From: a bacterium BMS3Abin08
GTDB taxonomy: Bacteria; Nitrospirota; Thermodesulfovibrionia; Thermodesulfovibrionales; JdFR-85
NCBI GenBank assembly: GCA_002897935.1
Contig: BDTA01000054.1
Span: 1 to 39,605 of the forward strand
Length of the DNA: 39,605 bases
Reading direction: 5' to 3'
Below the pieces are notes generated by a model. That model was not told where the DNA came from, ran no database searches, and saw nothing but the letters and a program-made list of their open reading frames with translations. Position 1 is the stretch's first letter. Each line of letters opens with the position of its first letter. A program made the translations under genes and the position numbers. Below are positions 16,370-24,979 of the stretch, in pieces.

Positions 16370-16512
16370 TAGTGTCGTGTCAACCTTGTAATGCCGGGGT
16401 GTTTGAATTGTCATTCCCGCTGAGCCTGTCCTCGCCTGTCGGGGATCGGGAATCATACTCCTCTTAGATTCCGGACAAGCCGGAATGACAATTGAGAGTT
16501 GACGCGACACTA
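16370..16512. mobile_element. Family C MITE-like element (copy 1)
   Basis: The TIRs TAGTGTCGTGTCAAC and GTTGACGCGACACTA are bounded by TA on each side (16370-16371 and 16511-16512), as expected for IS630/Tc1-mariner-type insertion. The 143-bp unit is nearly identical to the reverse complement of 26019-26162. The interior carries the TTCCGGACAAGCCGGAA core and AATTGTCATTCC/GGAATGACAATT arms. Confidence 0.85.
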
Positions 16513-16559
16513 TCCTGATTTCAGGATAATTGCAAGGGGTGTTACCCGCAATACTATCC

Positions 16560-17867
16560 TCAATTTTTGATTCCATCACCCTCGACCCGGATAAATGTCG
16601 TTCTCTCGGAAACCACATCAAGCGCGTCTATCTCCTTAATCGCTTTCAGGACGTCTCTTTCCCTTGCCGTATGAGTCAGCAGCACAAGGGGAACCGTCTC
16701 GCCGGCTTTTCTCCCCTTCTGTATGACGGAGGCTATACTAATGTTACCATCCCCGAGTATCCCGGATATCTTCGAGAGGACACCGGGCCTGTCAAGGACA
16801 CTGAACCGGAAATAGTACATGGATTCGATGTCCCCTATCGACTTTATACCCAGGTCCTTCCTCTTACCGATATAATCCAGCCCATCGGCTGAACGGCATC
16901 CTCCTTCAATCCTTTTCCCTATTTCCACGATGTCGCTTACTACGGCGCTCCCCGTGGGCATATCGCCTGCTCCCCTGCCGTAAAAAAGCGTCTCTCCCAC
17001 TGCATCGCCAACTACATATACGGCGTTAAGTACACCGTCCACCTTTGATATCATGTAATCTGCAGGTATCATCGTAGGATGGACCCTTAACTCCACATAT
17101 CCATCCAGCAGCTTCGTTATTGCAAGAAGCTTGATCCTGTACCCGAATTCCCGGGCAAACTCTATATCCAGCGAGCTTATGCGGGATATGCCCTCAACGT
17201 AAATCCTGTCATATGAGAGGGGAACCCCGTAAGCAAGCGATGCAAGGAGCGTCAGCTTATGCGCAGAGTCGATTCCCTCGATGTCAAAAGAGGGATCCGC
17301 CTCTGCATAACCGAGAGCCTGGGCCTCTTTGAGCGCTGTATCAAAGTCCACACCGTCATCCGTCATCTTTGTCAGTATATAATTGGACGTACCGTTGATG
17401 ATCCCGTAAATAGAGACAATCCTGTTTGCCACAAGGCCCTCCCTCATCACCTTTATTATGGGGATCCCTCCGGCAACAGAGGCCTCAAAACCCACCATAA
17501 CCGACCTCTCAACGGCCTCCTTAAAGATATCCTCCCCTTCTGTTGCCAGCAGGGCCTTGTTTGCCGTAACGACATGCTTTCCCTTTCTTATTGCCTCAAG
17601 GATAAACTCCTTAGCCGGATGGATGCCCCCAATCAGCTCAACAACCACATGAATATCCGGATTTTCCAGGATCTCTTTTACATCAGTCGTCAGGGTCCCG
17701 GCCTTCAGGCTCAGGCCCCTGTCACTTTCTATATCGAGATCTGCAATCTTTAAGAGGTTCAGATCCATGCCCGACTTCTCCCTGATAACACCGGCATTGT
17801 CTATCAGGATCCTTGCCGTTCCCAACCCTACGGTACCGAACCCGATTATCCCTACATTAAGAATCAC
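16560..17867 (-). CDS. hom: Homoserine dehydrogenase
   Basis: The protein has 435 residues and reduces aspartate semialdehyde to homoserine for threonine and methionine synthesis. The N-terminal Rossmann domain opens with [17 protein letters not shown] (5-21). The family signature [10 protein letters not shown] is present, followed by [26 protein letters not shown] with the catalytic acidic and lysine residues. A C-terminal ACT domain ([21 protein letters not shown], about 353-430) suggests threonine feedback. The start is GTG, sharing four bases (GTGA) with the upstream aminotransferase stop, so the two are coupled. Confidence 0.96.
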   Translation of the reverse strand: MILNVGIIGFGTVGLGTARILIDNAGVIREKSGMDLNLLKIADLDIESDRGLSLKAGTLTTDVKEILENPDIHVVVELIGGIHPAKEFILEAIRKGKHVVTANKALLATEGEDIFKEAVERSVMVGFEASVAGGIPIIKVMREGLVANRIVSIYGIINGTSNYILTKMTDDGVDFDTALKEAQALGYAEADPSFDIEGIDSAHKLTLLASLAYGVPLSYDRIYVEGISRISSLDIEFAREFGYRIKLLAITKLLDGYVELRVHPTMIPADYMISKVDGVLNAVYVVGDAVGETLFYGRGAGDMPTGSAVVSDIVEIGKRIEGGCRSADGLDYIGKRKDLGIKSIGDIESMYYFRFSVLDRPGVLSKISGILGDGNISIASVIQKGRKAGETVPLVLLTHTARERDVLKAIKEIDALDVVSERTTFIRVEGDGIKN

Positions 17868-19057
17868 CTGAATAACCCCTTTATACCTTTAACCGCCTGC
17901 CTGATCCTGTGATCGTTCTCAACAAGGGCAAACCTTATATATTCATCTCCGCCCTCTCCGAAACCGATGCCCGGAGAGATGGCAACCTTTGCCTCCTTTA
18001 AAATAAACTTGGCAAACTCCAGCGATCCCATCTTAATATAGGGCTCGGGGATCCTGGCCCATACAAACATGGTAGCCTTCGGAGGATCAATCTTCCAACC
18101 GATCCTGTTCAGTCCCCTGCAGAGGGTGTTCCTCCTCTTTTCATATATCTTTCTGATCTCTTCCACACAACCCTGGGGACCCCTGAGGGCTATAATACTT
18201 GCTATCTGGATAGGCTGAAACATGCCGTAATCAAGGTAACTCTTTATCTTCATGAGCGCTCCCACCAGTTCCCTGTTACCTACACAGAACCCTACACGCC
18301 AGCCTGCCATGGAGTAACTCTTCGTGAGCGAAAAAAACTCAACAGCAACATCCTTGGCCCCGGGAACCTGCAGAATGCTGGATGTCTTGAAGCCGTCAAA
18401 AACGAGATCCGCATAGGCAAGATCATGGAGCACTATGAGGTTGTTCTCTTTGGCAAAATCTATCACTTTCCTGAAAAACTCGAGGTCGACAACCTCGGTT
18501 GTAGGATTATGGGGAAAGTTGATTATCAACAGTTTCGGCCTGGGCCAGGTATTCCTGAACGCCTTTTCCAGTTCTTCAAGAAAATCGATACCGGGACCGA
18601 TAGGGACGCTCCTGACCTCACCACCGGCGATTATAACACTATACGGGTGTATAGGATAGGCGGGGGTGGGAGTAAGCGCAACATCCCCCGGCTCCACTAT
18701 TGAGAGGACCAGATGGCTGAGCCCCTCCTTTGAACCGATTGTTACCACCGCCTCTGAGTCAGGGTCGAGCTCCACATCAAACCGCCTCTTGTACCACTCA
18801 CAAATTGCCATTCTCAGCTGAGTGATACCCCTGGAAGCTGAATACCTGTGGTTCTTCGGGTTTCTTGAGGCCTCACAGAGCTTTTCTATAATATGAGGAG
18901 GCGTGGGAACATCCGGATTCCCCATACCCAGGTCTATTATATCCTCCCCACTCCTCCTGGCCTCATACTTGAGGTTATTAACTATGGAGAACACATAGGG
19001 TGGAAGTCTCCTTATCCTGTTAAAGGCAAAACCCTTGGGACTACTGCTGTCATTCAT
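17864..19057 (-). CDS. Class I/II PLP-dependent aminotransferase (AlaC-like)
   Basis: The protein has 397 residues of fold-type I. PLP Lys246 sits in [25 protein letters not shown] (180-189) supplies the conserved Asn, and [12 protein letters not shown] provides the Asp/Tyr that contact the cofactor ring. The C-terminal Arg in EYIRFALV binds the substrate carboxylate. The closest known types by motif are AlaC/YfdZ alanine transaminases and related aspartate-family aminotransferases; LL-diaminopimelate aminotransferase is a less likely reading. Coupling with hom suggests a part in aspartate-derived or branched-chain amino acid supply. A plausible promoter lies 34-64 bp upstream. Confidence 0.88.
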   Translation of the reverse strand: MNDSSSPKGFAFNRIRRLPPYVFSIVNNLKYEARRSGEDIIDLGMGNPDVPTPPHIIEKLCEASRNPKNHRYSASRGITQLRMAICEWYKRRFDVELDPDSEAVVTIGSKEGLSHLVLSIVEPGDVALTPTPAYPIHPYSVIIAGGEVRSVPIGPGIDFLEELEKAFRNTWPRPKLLIINFPHNPTTEVVDLEFFRKVIDFAKENNLIVLHDLAYADLVFDGFKTSSILQVPGAKDVAVEFFSLTKSYSMAGWRVGFCVGNRELVGALMKIKSYLDYGMFQPIQIASIIALRGPQGCVEEIRKIYEKRRNTLCRGLNRIGWKIDPPKATMFVWARIPEPYIKMGSLEFAKFILKEAKVAISPGIGFGEGGDEYIRFALVENDHRIRQAVKGIKGLFR

Positions 19058-19090
19058 AGATGGACCCCTAAATGATTAAATTGATTGATT

Positions 19091-19120
19091 ATTTTAACTC
19101 TTATTGCCAATGAAAGACAA
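19091..19120 (-). promoter_or_regulatory. Probable sigma-70 promoter of the aminotransferase-hom operon
   Basis: On the minus strand TTGTCT (19115-19120) is followed by an 18-bp spacer and TAAAAT (19091-19096). Both boxes match four or five of six consensus bases. The start codon is 34 bp further on. Confidence 0.5.
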
Positions 19121-19230
19121 CATCTAATATAATCAATAATCAAAATCCGGCGATAAACAGCGCCGGACAGGGCGACTTTCGTTGTTTTACCGACATTGTG
19201 CCGGCAAATGCAAGGAACCATATGACTAAC

Positions 19231-19385
19231 TATTGTCTGTGTATAAAGTAAGTCTCTCTATCTGTCATTCCGGCAGTCCTTAAGCCGGAATCCAGTCTTT
19301 TCAATAAGTTCCGGATGTCCCGAATGCTTTCGGGACATGACAAGAATAAAAAATGGCAGTTTATATACAGAATACACAGACACTA
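19231..19385. mobile_element. Family A MITE-like element (copy 1 of a run of three)
   Basis: It begins TA-TTGTCTGTGTATAAAG and ends ACACAGACAC-TA. The right arm seems rearranged: ATATACAG and ACACAGAC both occur, as if the terminus were partly duplicated. The interior has the core GTCATTCCGG...CCGGAATCC and CCCGAATGCTTTCGGGA. Confidence 0.65.
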
Positions 19386-19389
19386 ACTA

Positions 19390-19535
19390 TAAGTCTGTGT
19401 ATAAACTCAACAATAGAGCCGTCATTCCCGCGGTCTGTTGGGCGGGAATCCAGTCTTTTCAGTAACTTCTGGATACCCGACTACAGACTTCGGGTATGAC
19501 AAAAATATAAAACAGCAGTTTATACACAGGCTCTA
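19390..19535. mobile_element. Family A MITE-like element (copy 2 of a run of three)
   Basis: TA-AGTCTGTGTATAAAC (left) and GTTTATACACAGGCTC-TA (right) are near-perfect inverted ends. The 146-bp unit has TA at both borders and a GTCATTCCCG...CGGGAATCC core. It carries no coding sequence. Confidence 0.8.
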
Positions 19536-19537
19536 AT

Positions 19538-19720
19538 TAGAGTCTGTGTATAAATTACGGTCGATTGTCATTCCCGCGATCCCGAACGCTTTCGGGACGG
19601 GAATCCTTCTTAAAGACAGATTCCGGACAAGCCGGAATGACGGAAAGAGGAACGATTCCCCGAACGCTTTCGGGGAATGACGGAATAACGACATCTGTTC
19701 GACGTTATACAAAGACTCTA
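19538..19720. mobile_element. Family A MITE-like element (copy 3), overlapping the icd stop
   Basis: TA-GAGTCTGTGTATAAA (left) and TTATACAAAGACTC-TA (right) bound 183 bp of core repeats. The right terminal CTA (19718-19720), read on the minus strand, is the TAG stop codon of the isocitrate dehydrogenase gene. Confidence 0.8.
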
Positions 19721-20803
19721 TTTACCGGACTTGATCTTCCGCACTATCACATCAGCCACTTCAGATGTCCCTGCAGCAGTAGGGTCGTCGGGATCCGGCT
19801 TCATATCGTAGGTAACGCTCGACCCCTCGGATATGACCTCTGCAACCGCCCTCTGAAGAACCGAGGATGCCTCGTCTTCCCCGATATAGCTGAGCATCAT
19901 CACAGCGGAAAGGATCATGGCAAGGGGATTGACCCTGTTGAGGCCCCTGTATTTGGGGGCACTGCCGTGGGTGGGCTCGAATACCGCTATGCCGTCCCCG
20001 ATGTTTGCACCCGGAGCAAGCCCGAGACCGCCTATCAACCCGGCGCCGAGATCTGAAACTATATCACCGTAGAGATTCGGGAGGACAAGCACATCATAAA
20101 GCTCGGGCTTCTGGACGAGTTGCATACACATATTATCAATGATTCTGTCCTCGAATTCAATACCCGGAAAATCCTCCGAGACCCTCCTGGCAATATCGAG
20201 AAAGAGGCCGTCCGAGAATTTCATTATATTGGCCTTATGGACGGCGGTTACCTTTGCTCTTTTATTCATCACGGCATACTCAAAGGCAAACCTGACGATC
20301 CTCTCGGTGCCGAATACGGAAATGGGTTTTATGCTTATGCCCGAGTCCTCCCTGATCCGGCGACCCGTTGTCTTTTCAATGTAATCAATAAGCCTTAGGG
20401 TGTCTTCTTCCCCTTTTTCAAACTCTATCCCGGCATAGAGGTCCTCCGTGTTTTCCCTGACTATAACGAGGTCGATATCCTCATATTTTGTGCGTGCACC
20501 CCTGTAACTCCTGCACGGTCTTACACAGGCATAGAGGTCGAGTTCCTGTCTCAGGGTGACATTAACGCTCCTGAACCCCTTACCCACGGGCGTTGTAACA
20601 GGGCCTTTAATTGCAACCCTGTTCCTCCTGATAGACTCCAGAACCCTCGCAGGCAGGGGAGTGCCTTCCTCCCTGTAGACATCCTCACCCGCATTCTGGA
20701 CGTCCCATTCTATGTCCACACCTGTTGCTTCTATGACCCTGACGGTGGCCTCGCTTATCTCGGGACCGATACCGTCACCTGGAATAAGAGTAATCCTGTA
20801 CAT
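19718..20803 (-). CDS. icd: Isocitrate dehydrogenase of the decarboxylating isocitrate/isopropylmalate family, probably NADP-linked
   Basis: The protein has 361 residues. The substrate loop [18 protein letters not shown] (79-96), with Ser79 at the position of the regulated serine of E. coli Icd, marks isocitrate rather than isopropylmalate use. [14 protein letters not shown] (243-256) is the metal-binding aspartate segment. Coenzyme loop HGSAPKYRG has Lys284-Tyr285, the NADP-type pair; NAD enzymes usually have Asp-Ile there. It is shorter than the 416-residue E. coli enzyme, and homoisocitrate dehydrogenase cannot be fully excluded. The ATG has a perfect AAGGAGGTGAT upstream. The TAG stop is formed by the end of a transposable element. 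Confidence 0.85.
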   Translation of the reverse strand: MYRITLIPGDGIGPEISEATVRVIEATGVDIEWDVQNAGEDVYREEGTPLPARVLESIRRNRVAIKGPVTTPVGKGFRSVNVTLRQELDLYACVRPCRSYRGARTKYEDIDLVIVRENTEDLYAGIEFEKGEEDTLRLIDYIEKTTGRRIREDSGISIKPISVFGTERIVRFAFEYAVMNKRAKVTAVHKANIMKFSDGLFLDIARRVSEDFPGIEFEDRIIDNMCMQLVQKPELYDVLVLPNLYGDIVSDLGAGLIGGLGLAPGANIGDGIAVFEPTHGSAPKYRGLNRVNPLAMILSAVMMLSYIGEDEASSVLQRAVAEVISEGSSVTYDMKPDPDDPTAAGTSEVADVIVRKIKSGK

Positions 20804-20830
20804 ATCACCTCCTTAAAACAAAGAGGACCT

Positions 20831-20860
20831 ATTATACAAAAAGACTTTTCTTGACTTCAA
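20831..20860 (-). promoter_or_regulatory. icd promoter
   Basis: On the minus strand TTGAAG (20855-20860), an 18-bp spacer and TATAAT (20831-20836) are seen. The expected start leaves a leader of about 20 bases with a perfect Shine-Dalgarno. The -35 overlaps that of the divergent rpiB promoter. Confidence 0.65.
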
Positions 20861-20880
20861 TGCTGGCTCTAATTTATGAT
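20851..20880 (+). promoter_or_regulatory. rpiB-glyA-nrdR-priA promoter, probably leaderless
   Basis: TTGACT (20851-20856), an 18-bp spacer and TATGAT (20875-20880) lie eight bases before the rpiB ATG. No Shine-Dalgarno fits between the -10 and the ATG, so transcription probably starts at or next to the start codon. Confidence 0.65.
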
Positions 20881-20888
20881 AACATTCA

Positions 20889-21353
20889 ATGTTGAAAGAG
20901 ATAGCCATAGGCTCCGACCATGCCGGACTGGAGATGAAAAACCGGATAAAGGCCCTCCTGATCCGCTGCGGTTATACTCCTCTTGATTTAGGCACCAACG
21001 ATGAGTGCTCCGTTGACTACCCGGATTTTGGAGAGAAGGTCTCGGAAGCGGTTTCCTCGGGTGAAACGGCAAGGGGCATTCTTATATGCGGGACCGGTAT
21101 CGGCATGTCTATTGTCGCCAACAAGTTTCCCGGCGTGAGGGCGGCCCTCTGCCACGACGTCCATGCATCGAGGATGAGCAGGCTCCATAACGACTCCAAC
21201 ATCCTCGTTCTGGGTGGGAGGACGACCGAGAGATCTCTTGCGGAAGAAATTGTGACAACGTGGCTTGAAACCCCTTTTGAGGGAGGCAGGCATGAAAGGC
21301 GTCGGGATAAAATAAACTCAATCGAGGAGAGGATAAAAAGTGCAACTCAATGA
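20889..21353 (+). CDS. rpiB: Ribose-5-phosphate isomerase B
   Basis: The protein has 154 residues and interconverts ribose-5-phosphate and ribulose-5-phosphate. Family marks are [13 protein letters not shown] at the N-terminus, DYPDFGEKV, the active-site Cys67 in [16 protein letters not shown] and [23 protein letters not shown]. It is the first gene of rpiB-glyA-nrdR-priA, a common arrangement in several bacterial groups. It lacks a Shine-Dalgarno and follows a promoter at leaderless spacing. Confidence 0.95.
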   Translation: MLKEIAIGSDHAGLEMKNRIKALLIRCGYTPLDLGTNDECSVDYPDFGEKVSEAVSSGETARGILICGTGIGMSIVANKFPGVRAALCHDVHASRMSRLHNDSNILVLGGRTTERSLAEEIVTTWLETPFEGGRHERRRDKINSIEERIKSATQ

Positions 21354-22575
21354 AGTACGTAAAACAGACCCCGAGGTTTATGACTCCATCATAAAGGAAA
21401 TGCAACGTGAGGAGAGCAAGATTGTCCTGATTGCATCTGAAAACTATGCATCCAGGGCTGTCCTCGAAACACAGGGATCGGTTTTTACCAATAAATATGC
21501 CGAGGGTTATCCCAGGAGGAGATACTATGGCGGATGTGAATACGCCGACCAGGTGGAGGACCTCGCAGTAGAACGTGCAATGAGGCTCTTTGGCGCCGAA
21601 CACGTAAACGTCCAGCCCCATTCCGGGACCCAGGCAAACATGGCGGTCTTTTTCACGGTCCTTAAGCCCGGGGATACCGTGCTTGGCATGAGTCTCAATC
21701 ACGGAGGTCACCTCTCGCATGGCGCGCGTGTCAACTTCTCCGGGTTCCTTTACAATGCCCTGAGCTACGGCGTCAGGCAGGATGGATACATAGACATTGA
21801 CGCGGTAAGGGATATTGCAAGAAAACACCGGCCGAAACTGATTGTAACCGGTGCAAGCGCATACTCGAGGGTTATAGACTTCAGGGCATTTTCAGAGATA
21901 GCAAAAGAGACGGGTGCATACCTCCTTGCCGATATCGCCCATATAGCGGGCCTCGTTGCCAGCGGAGTCCACCCTACCCCCTTCCCCTATGCTGACTTTG
22001 TCACTACAACGACACACAAGACCCTGCGTGGTCCCCGTGGCGGGATGATCATGTGCCGTTCGGAATTTGCAAAAAAAATCGACAAGATGATCTTCCCCGG
22101 GATTCAGGGCGGACCCCTCGTTCACGTAATAGCCGCCAAGGCGGTTGCCTTCAAAGAGGCCCTCTCACCGGGATTCAGGGAGTATCAGGAGCAGATCGTC
22201 AGGAACGCCAGGAAACTCTCTGAAGAATTAACCCTGCGCGGGTTCGATATAATTTCAGGCGGGACAGACAACCACCTGATGCTCGTTGACCTCACAAAGA
22301 AGGGAATTACGGGAAAGGATGCCGAGGCCGCACTTGATATAGCGGGAATCACTGCAAACAAAAATGCCATTCCCTATGATGAAAAACCGCCCGCTATAAC
22401 CAGCGGCATCAGGCTTGGAACCCCGTGCGTCACAACACGGGGGATGAAGGAGGCTGAAATGGTGGAGATTGCGTCCATAATAGACAGCGTAATCAATAAT
22501 TCAAACGACGAATCGGAATTGAGGGAATTGCGTGAACGTACCGCTTCCCTGTGTAAATCTTTTCCTTTATACTGA
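21340..22575 (+). CDS. glyA: Serine hydroxymethyltransferase
   Basis: The protein has 411 residues and converts serine plus tetrahydrofolate to glycine plus 5,10-methylene-THF. PLP Lys227 lies in [15 protein letters not shown]. Other family marks are IASENYAS (31-38), [16 protein letters not shown] (55-70), [12 protein letters not shown] and [14 protein letters not shown] with the PLP-ring Asp and His. It starts at GTG inside the end of rpiB (14-bp overlap), with GGAGAGG about nine bases upstream. Confidence 0.97.
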   Translation: MQLNEVRKTDPEVYDSIIKEMQREESKIVLIASENYASRAVLETQGSVFTNKYAEGYPRRRYYGGCEYADQVEDLAVERAMRLFGAEHVNVQPHSGTQANMAVFFTVLKPGDTVLGMSLNHGGHLSHGARVNFSGFLYNALSYGVRQDGYIDIDAVRDIARKHRPKLIVTGASAYSRVIDFRAFSEIAKETGAYLLADIAHIAGLVASGVHPTPFPYADFVTTTTHKTLRGPRGGMIMCRSEFAKKIDKMIFPGIQGGPLVHVIAAKAVAFKEALSPGFREYQEQIVRNARKLSEELTLRGFDIISGGTDNHLMLVDLTKKGITGKDAEAALDIAGITANKNAIPYDEKPPAITSGIRLGTPCVTTRGMKEAEMVEIASIIDSVINNSNDESELRELRERTASLCKSFPLY

Positions 22576-22587
22576 TCCCCCCAGACA

Positions 22588-23037
22588 ATGAAATGTCCCT
22601 TTTGTGGAAACCTGGAAGATAGGGTTATCGATTCACGAACCGGCAAGGACGGCGACGTTATAAGGCGGCGGCGGGAATGCCTGAAGTGTGAACGGCGTTT
22701 CACATCCTACGAAAAAATCGAAGAAAACCTCCCACTGGTTATCAAGAAGGATTCAAGGCGGGAACCCTTTGACCGGTCAAAGATCCTCACCGGGCTGAAG
22801 AAGGCATGTGAAAAAAGGGATATCTCGGCGGAGACCCTCGATGAGACCGTTGATGAGATCCAGAGAAAGCTCCTTGAACTCGAGGTGAAGGAAGTACAGA
22901 GTTCCTGGATAGGAGAGGAGATAATGAACACCCTCAAGGAACTCGATAAGGTCGCCTACGTGAGGTTTGCCTCGGTTTACAGGGAATTCAAGGATCTGAA
23001 TGAGTTCATGGAAGAGATGAAAAGCCTCTTTGAGTAA
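22588..23037 (+). CDS. nrdR: Transcriptional repressor NrdR
   Basis: The protein has 149 residues and represses ribonucleotide reductase genes in response to ATP/dATP. A zinc ribbon with C3, C6, C31 and C34 (CPFC...CLKC) is followed by the ATP-cone domain (about 49-139), opening VIKKDSRREPFDRSKILTGL. Length and motifs are standard. It lies 12 bp after glyA and overlaps the next gene by eight bases if that gene starts at TTG 23030. No ribonucleotide reductase gene is in the window. Confidence 0.95.
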   Translation: MKCPFCGNLEDRVIDSRTGKDGDVIRRRRECLKCERRFTSYEKIEENLPLVIKKDSRREPFDRSKILTGLKKACEKRDISAETLDETVDEIQRKLLELEVKEVQSSWIGEEIMNTLKELDKVAYVRFASVYREFKDLNEFMEEMKSLFE

Positions 23038-24979
23038 GAACGTGCTCCTCTGTGAAATAGTCTTCCCCCAGAACCTTCCCTTTCTCACATACTCGGTACC
23101 GGAACCCCTTAAAGGGACCATCAAACCCGGGCATTTGGTTACGGCGCCCCTGCGCAAGAGGGAGAAAAAGGGCATCGTGCTCAGACTGCGGACGGCCGTT
23201 AATGCCTCCGGCCTTAAAGAGATAACCGGCATTGCCGACTCCACGCCGCTGCTTCCACTACCTCTCATATCCCTGCTTGAATGGGCTGCCGGGTACTACA
23301 TAACCAACCACGGTTTGATGTTGAAGTCCATGCTTTCCGATGTCCTGATATCCCCACCCGGTAAAACCAGGCCCTGCAATCCGGTCATTTCCGGATACGA
23401 TACGGATGAAAACACGGAAGATACGGAAGAGATTATTGCAAATATAAAGGCCTTGACCAATGAAGGCAGGTTCGGCGTCTTTCTCCTGCAGCCGGCCGAT
23501 CAGTACTCACAACTCCAGGTCATCCGGGGACTTCTCTCTGAAGGGGTGTCGGCACTGATACTGTCGCCTGAGATATCCTATGCAGAGAGGATCTATACCG
23601 TAATAAACCGCCGCCACAGAGGAAAAACCGCAATCCTGCACGGCAGGATGAAGAGATCGGAACGTTACGATACACTGAAGGGCCTGCTCAACGGTAATTA
23701 CTCAATCCTTACGGGAACGAGATCCGCCGTATTTGCACCCATGAAGCCCAAAATACTTATTGTGACTCACGAGCATAATCATTCCTATAAACAGGAGGAA
23801 TCACCGCGCTACCATGCCCGTGATGTTGCCGTTATGAGGGCAATGCTCGAGGATATACCCGTCCTGCTTATGTCACCCACACCCTCTCTGGAGTCCCTCC
23901 ACAACTGCAGGAGGAACAGGTACAGGCTGATCAAGACCGGGACCAGGCCCAACCCGCCGGTGGTAAGGGTTCTGGATCTCAAGAAAACCGTATCCCCCGT
24001 CCCCTTTCTCTCCCAGCGGGTGATAAACTCCCTGAAGGCCGTTACCGGAGACGGCGCAGGGAAGAAGGCCATGATCATTATCCAGAGAAAGGGGTATGCA
24101 ATGCTCAGATGTGATGAATGCGGACATATAGAGGAATGTCCCGACTGCATGATACCCCTTGTGTATCATAAAAAAAAGGGCCTCCTCTGCCACTACTGCA
24201 AATTCAGCAAACCCCTTCCACGCTCATGTCCGCACTGCAAGGGCTACAATCTCAACCCCTTCGGGGCAGGTGTCGAGCGGATTCAGGAGTATCTGGATAA
24301 TCTCTTCGAGTCCGGTGTGAAACCCCGGGAGATAACCCTCGATGCCTCCCGTGGCCGGTCAAAGGGGGGTGGTGAGAGTACCAACCTCACATCGACCCGC
24401 TCCCCGGCAGGGGACCGCTACCTGATTGTCGGGACCCTCTCCAGGAGGGGACTTTATTTTAGGAGCCTCGACCTGATCGCCTTTCTCAACCCTGATATCA
24501 TCTTGAACCTGCCGGACTTCAGGTCCTCGGAAAGACTGTTCCAGGAAGTCGTCTCCGTAAGCGATTTTCTGTTACCCGGCGGTGAGATAATACTACAGAC
24601 AGAGGTGCCCTGGCATCCGGTCTTCAGGTACCTCAAGAAATGGGACTACCTCGGCTTTGCCGGGGATGAGCTTCTGAAACGCAGGGAAGCCTCAGCGCCA
24701 CCATTTACCAAAATGATAGCGGTGTATATCTACAAAAAAAGGGAAAGTGATTCAGACAGGGACGATATCGAGGCTGCTGTAGATGGAGTCGGAAACAGGG
24801 AGGATGTCCACGGCCCCGTCAGGACCCTTCCCAGGCTCAGGGGATACGAGGCCTGCTACCAGGTTGTATTGAAGGGCAAGACGATGAAAATACCGAGGGA
24901 AAAAGCCCTGTACCTGAAGGACAGACTCACAGAGGGCGGCTTTACCCTACGCTTTGATGTCGACCCGGTATTCCTTTAA
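23030..24979 (+). CDS. priA: PriA-like primosomal protein N' with degenerate helicase motifs
   Basis: The protein has 649 residues, shorter than the usual 730 or so. PriA signatures are plain: an N-terminal DNA-binding domain with FLTYSVPEPLKG, LTGTRSAVFAPM (228-239), HSYKQEESPRYHARDVAVMRA (251-271), and a zinc region whose eight cysteines are all kept (361, 364, 370, 373, 387, 390, 400, 403). The ATPase motifs are missing. FLLQPADQYSQLQV (151-164) stands where GVTGSGKT should be. IVTHEHNHS replaces the DEEHD Walker B. GTLSRRGLYF replaces GTQMxxKGxDF, and SVSDFLLPGG replaces QVAGRAGR. It probably binds forks or SSB without unwinding DNA, as proposed for actinobacterial PriA. The start may be TTG 23030 or GTG 23042. 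The 3' end overlaps ribF by 33 bp on the other strand. Confidence 0.88.
   Translation: MSKNVLLCEIVFPQNLPFLTYSVPEPLKGTIKPGHLVTAPLRKREKKGIVLRLRTAVNASGLKEITGIADSTPLLPLPLISLLEWAAGYYITNHGLMLKSMLSDVLISPPGKTRPCNPVISGYDTDENTEDTEEIIANIKALTNEGRFGVFLLQPADQYSQLQVIRGLLSEGVSALILSPEISYAERIYTVINRRHRGKTAILHGRMKRSERYDTLKGLLNGNYSILTGTRSAVFAPMKPKILIVTHEHNHSYKQEESPRYHARDVAVMRAMLEDIPVLLMSPTPSLESLHNCRRNRYRLIKTGTRPNPPVVRVLDLKKTVSPVPFLSQRVINSLKAVTGDGAGKKAMIIIQRKGYAMLRCDECGHIEECPDCMIPLVYHKKKGLLCHYCKFSKPLPRSCPHCKGYNLNPFGAGVERIQEYLDNLFESGVKPREITLDASRGRSKGGGESTNLTSTRSPAGDRYLIVGTLSRRGLYFRSLDLIAFLNPDIILNLPDFRSSERLFQEVVSVSDFLLPGGEIILQTEVPWHPVFRYLKKWDYLGFAGDELLKRREASAPPFTKMIAVYIYKKRESDSDRDDIEAAVDGVGNREDVHGPVRTLPRLRGYEACYQVVLKGKTMKIPREKALYLKDRLTEGGFTLRFDVDPVFL

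Larger units (their letters stand above)
19058..19717. repeat. 660-bp intergenic region: promoter plus three MITE-like elements
   Basis: No gene is supported. The first 80 bp hold the aminotransferase promoter. After a short stretch with no recognised feature (about 19125-19230), three family A elements follow almost directly (19231-19385, 19390-19535, 19538-19720). The last reaches into the isocitrate dehydrogenase stop codon. Confidence 0.85.

Noticed and set aside
16321-16383. N-terminal extension of tusA to 16383
   Set aside because: The extra 21 codons run into the end of a family C element, while ATG 16320 has GGAGG at proper spacing and gives the normal TusA length.
19565-20056. 163-codon open frame on the plus strand
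   Set aside because: It runs through a MITE-like element and then antisense to icd; its composition follows the repeats and it has no start signal.
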